DNA from: JBBRUG01 sp038247995
GTDB taxonomy: Bacteria > Chloroflexota > Chloroflexia > Chloroflexales > Chloroflexaceae
DNA: 6,807 nt
NCBI GenBank assembly: GCA_038247995.1
Contig: JBBRUG010000318.1
Span: forward strand, 1-6,807
Reading direction: 5' to 3'
Positions 6,401 to 6,807 of the stretch are shown here, one piece after another. Positions within the stretch are counted from its first letter, which is position 1; the number at the start of each line of letters is the position of its first letter. Below the pieces are notes generated by a model. That model made no database searches. It worked only from the letters and a program-made list of their open reading frames with translations, and was not told where the DNA came from. The position numbers were made by a program, and so were the translations under genes.

Positions 6401-6784
6401 CTGGAAGAGCGCGGAACCGATCTGCTCGCGCTGGGAACTGAAATAGATCGCTGTGCCGTCAGGCGTCCAATCCTCAACACTGCAATAGTCGTCGTGGAAG
6501 GTAAGTTGGCGCACTGCACCGGTACCGCCGGTGAGCGGTAACACATAGACATCGCCGTGGCCGCTACGTCCGGAACTAAACGCCAGGCTGGCCCCATCAG
6601 GGCTGAAGCGGGGCGCATTATGGGGCGCCGGGTTGGCCGTGATGCGTTCAGCTGGGCCGCCGGCCACCGGCACAAGCCAGATATCGCCGGCGTGGACGAA
6701 CGCCACGCGCTGCCCATCGGGATCGACGGCCGGCGTGCGAAGGTAGGGTTGGGGGAAGATTTGGTCAGTCATCATGATATCCAT
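3458..6784 (-). CDS. Tricorn protease homologue (S41-type serine protease)
   Basis: This is a 1108-residue cytoplasmic-type protease without a signal peptide; archaeal tricorn is about 1070 residues. Tricorn is a large ring-shaped assembly that trims oligopeptides released by upstream proteases. The two propellers can be counted from their SPDG-like blade motifs: 21, 61, 107, 153, 215 and a degenerate one near 258 (six blades), then 315, 363, 407, 449, 495, 642 and 690 (seven blades). A Pro/Asp/Glu-rich insert at about 535-618 interrupts the second propeller. The C1 region is at about 725-800, PDZ at about 805-880 (GEYLIAVNG), and C2 from about 890. Predicted active-site residues are S791-H792 (GELRASH), nucleophile S1012 in NERSASN, and E1068 in DLEG. 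H792-to-S1012 is 220 residues, against 219 in the archaeal enzyme as I recall it. N1013 replaces the usual Asp after the nucleophile. The start may instead be M4 or M5 (6775 or 6772), because a palindrome rather than a ribosome binding site precedes the first ATG. Confidence 0.93.
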   Translation of the reverse strand: MDIMMTDQIFPQPYLRTPAVDPDGQRVAFVHAGDIWLVPVAGGPAERITANPAPHNAPRFSPDGASLAFSSGRSGHGDVYVLPLTGGTGAVRQLTFHDDYCSVEDWTPDGTAIYFSSQREQIGSALFQVALSGGTPAPVYAEPMEQLSQLSASPDGAWLAFANMRNAWWRRGPTSFAPDEIWIGPRNPDYAALRPLAGPTSATPYAGRNCWPLWAPDSRGVYFVSDRAGHENLWYQPLEGGPPQQITQFADGRLFFPQIARRSGLIVFEREGRIWRCDPPSGAVEPIPISVRADAKHTPVRVDAYTRGYSELRLSPDGKKVAFVARGAVFADFADKETDRDLRQGPSFRITATPARESQIAWTPDSRGLVYVSDRHAEEELYRYDFTTRSETRLTTDALPKNLPRISPDGAWVAYVRSHEAIWLQRLDGSAARELCRGSFIFGADLAWSPDSRWLAYLGQDERFFSNIYVVPLEGAAPRQISFLSNLGGGDLRWAPNGQFIVFTSDQYRSERQIVRVDLRPPTPIFREVEFEKLFERQEQAPKPDPAPDAPPVDGTPADAPEDVPDEPPADRPDEPVDALPTDERRNDAAPAQAEVEAAERPAEPVQPPELPPAEPIVFEGIERRLHFLTSIQMNASVEAISADSRDLLFLAVVAGKVNIWTLPLDEPRANQPPRQITASDSRKSHLQFTPDGRACFFLEDGQITLRKFPNGNDPVRLATRAEVTVDFHAEKQQIFTEAWRLLRDSFYDATFRGQDWNAVRARFAPLVAGVQTPGELHIVINLMVGELRASHLGSSFGGWGSNDGYTGIVFDAAALRNGLLRVERLIADSPAARTAEPPRPGEYLIAVNGVPLTTGLSLDKLLERSAGRRTQLALAAAPEGANPRTIALRPINDSAYAYLRYRDWVLGNETYVHRISAGRLGYVHIQQMSYPAYQQFLADLDTEDHGRDGVIVDVRYNGGGHTATFILDVLARRAALLSGFRERSAMDASHLAGNRVLNKPTVLLTNERSASNTEMFSESYRRLGLGKVVGRPTAGAVIWTWQARLLDGATLWLPRLYVMTPEGEDLEGTGRPVDVAVARPLGEWALERDSQLDAAVATLMERSLPDA

Positions 6785-6785
6785 A

Positions 6786-6807
6786 GGGTCGCGTCGCGAC
6801 GCGACCC
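6786..6807. repeat. Perfect 22-bp palindrome at the contig end
   Basis: GGGTCGCGTCG is followed directly by its exact reverse complement, with no loop, ending at the last base of the window and lying one base from the first possible ATG of the tricorn gene. It could be half of a larger dispersed palindromic repeat at which the assembly broke, an operator-like site, or an end artefact. It takes the place where a ribosome binding site for the first ATG would be expected, so the protease may use a slightly later start. Confidence 0.7.

Overview
The window looks like an assembled contig from a high-G+C bacterium, most plausibly a member of the Chloroflexota (Roseiflexus/Chloroflexus/Kouleothrix-like). 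This placement is inferred from the gene content: a tricorn-type protease, a hydroxypyruvate-isomerase-family TIM barrel of a style I recall from that phylum, and a secreted beta-propeller protein ending in ...TYLPLQRR, which resembles a C-terminal ending I recall from many Chloroflexota exported proteins. No marker gene is present to prove it. All supported genes lie on the minus strand and have clear Shine-Dalgarno sequences, except the protease, whose upstream region is cut off.

Reading in the direction of transcription (right to left): the contig begins at 6807 with a perfect 22-bp palindrome that abuts the start of a 1108-residue tricorn protease homologue (6784-3458). This protein has a six-bladed and a seven-bladed propeller, a PDZ domain and a C-terminal serine protease domain. 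After a 52-nt gap comes a 256-residue hydroxypyruvate-isomerase-family protein (3405-2635). Two of its four expected metal ligands, and a neighbouring histidine, are replaced. A strong intrinsic terminator (2598-2630) closes this probable two-gene operon. A separate unit follows, encoding an exported protein of 734 residues (2494-290) with a TTG start, signal peptide, seven-bladed-propeller-like region and Ig-like C-terminal half.

The left end (1-289) is unusual. Bases 57-59 are the start codon of an ahpF-like gene (alkyl hydroperoxide reductase F subunit) that runs off the contig. Just upstream, the sequence decays into a G-rich stretch and a G21/C22 block, most likely a poly-G sequencing artefact that joined two unrelated fragments. 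Between that block and the exported-protein gene is a small cluster of palindromic, directly repeated sequence (194-261), probably an intergenic repeat element.

The genes do not form an obvious pathway. The protease is probably a cytoplasmic peptide-degrading enzyme, the TIM barrel is of unknown activity because of its altered site, and the propeller protein acts outside the membrane. I see no mobile-element gene, CRISPR array, tRNA or rRNA. The best candidate for something not yet described is the isomerase-family protein with the altered active site, co-transcribed with a tricorn protease that itself has a variant nucleophile motif.
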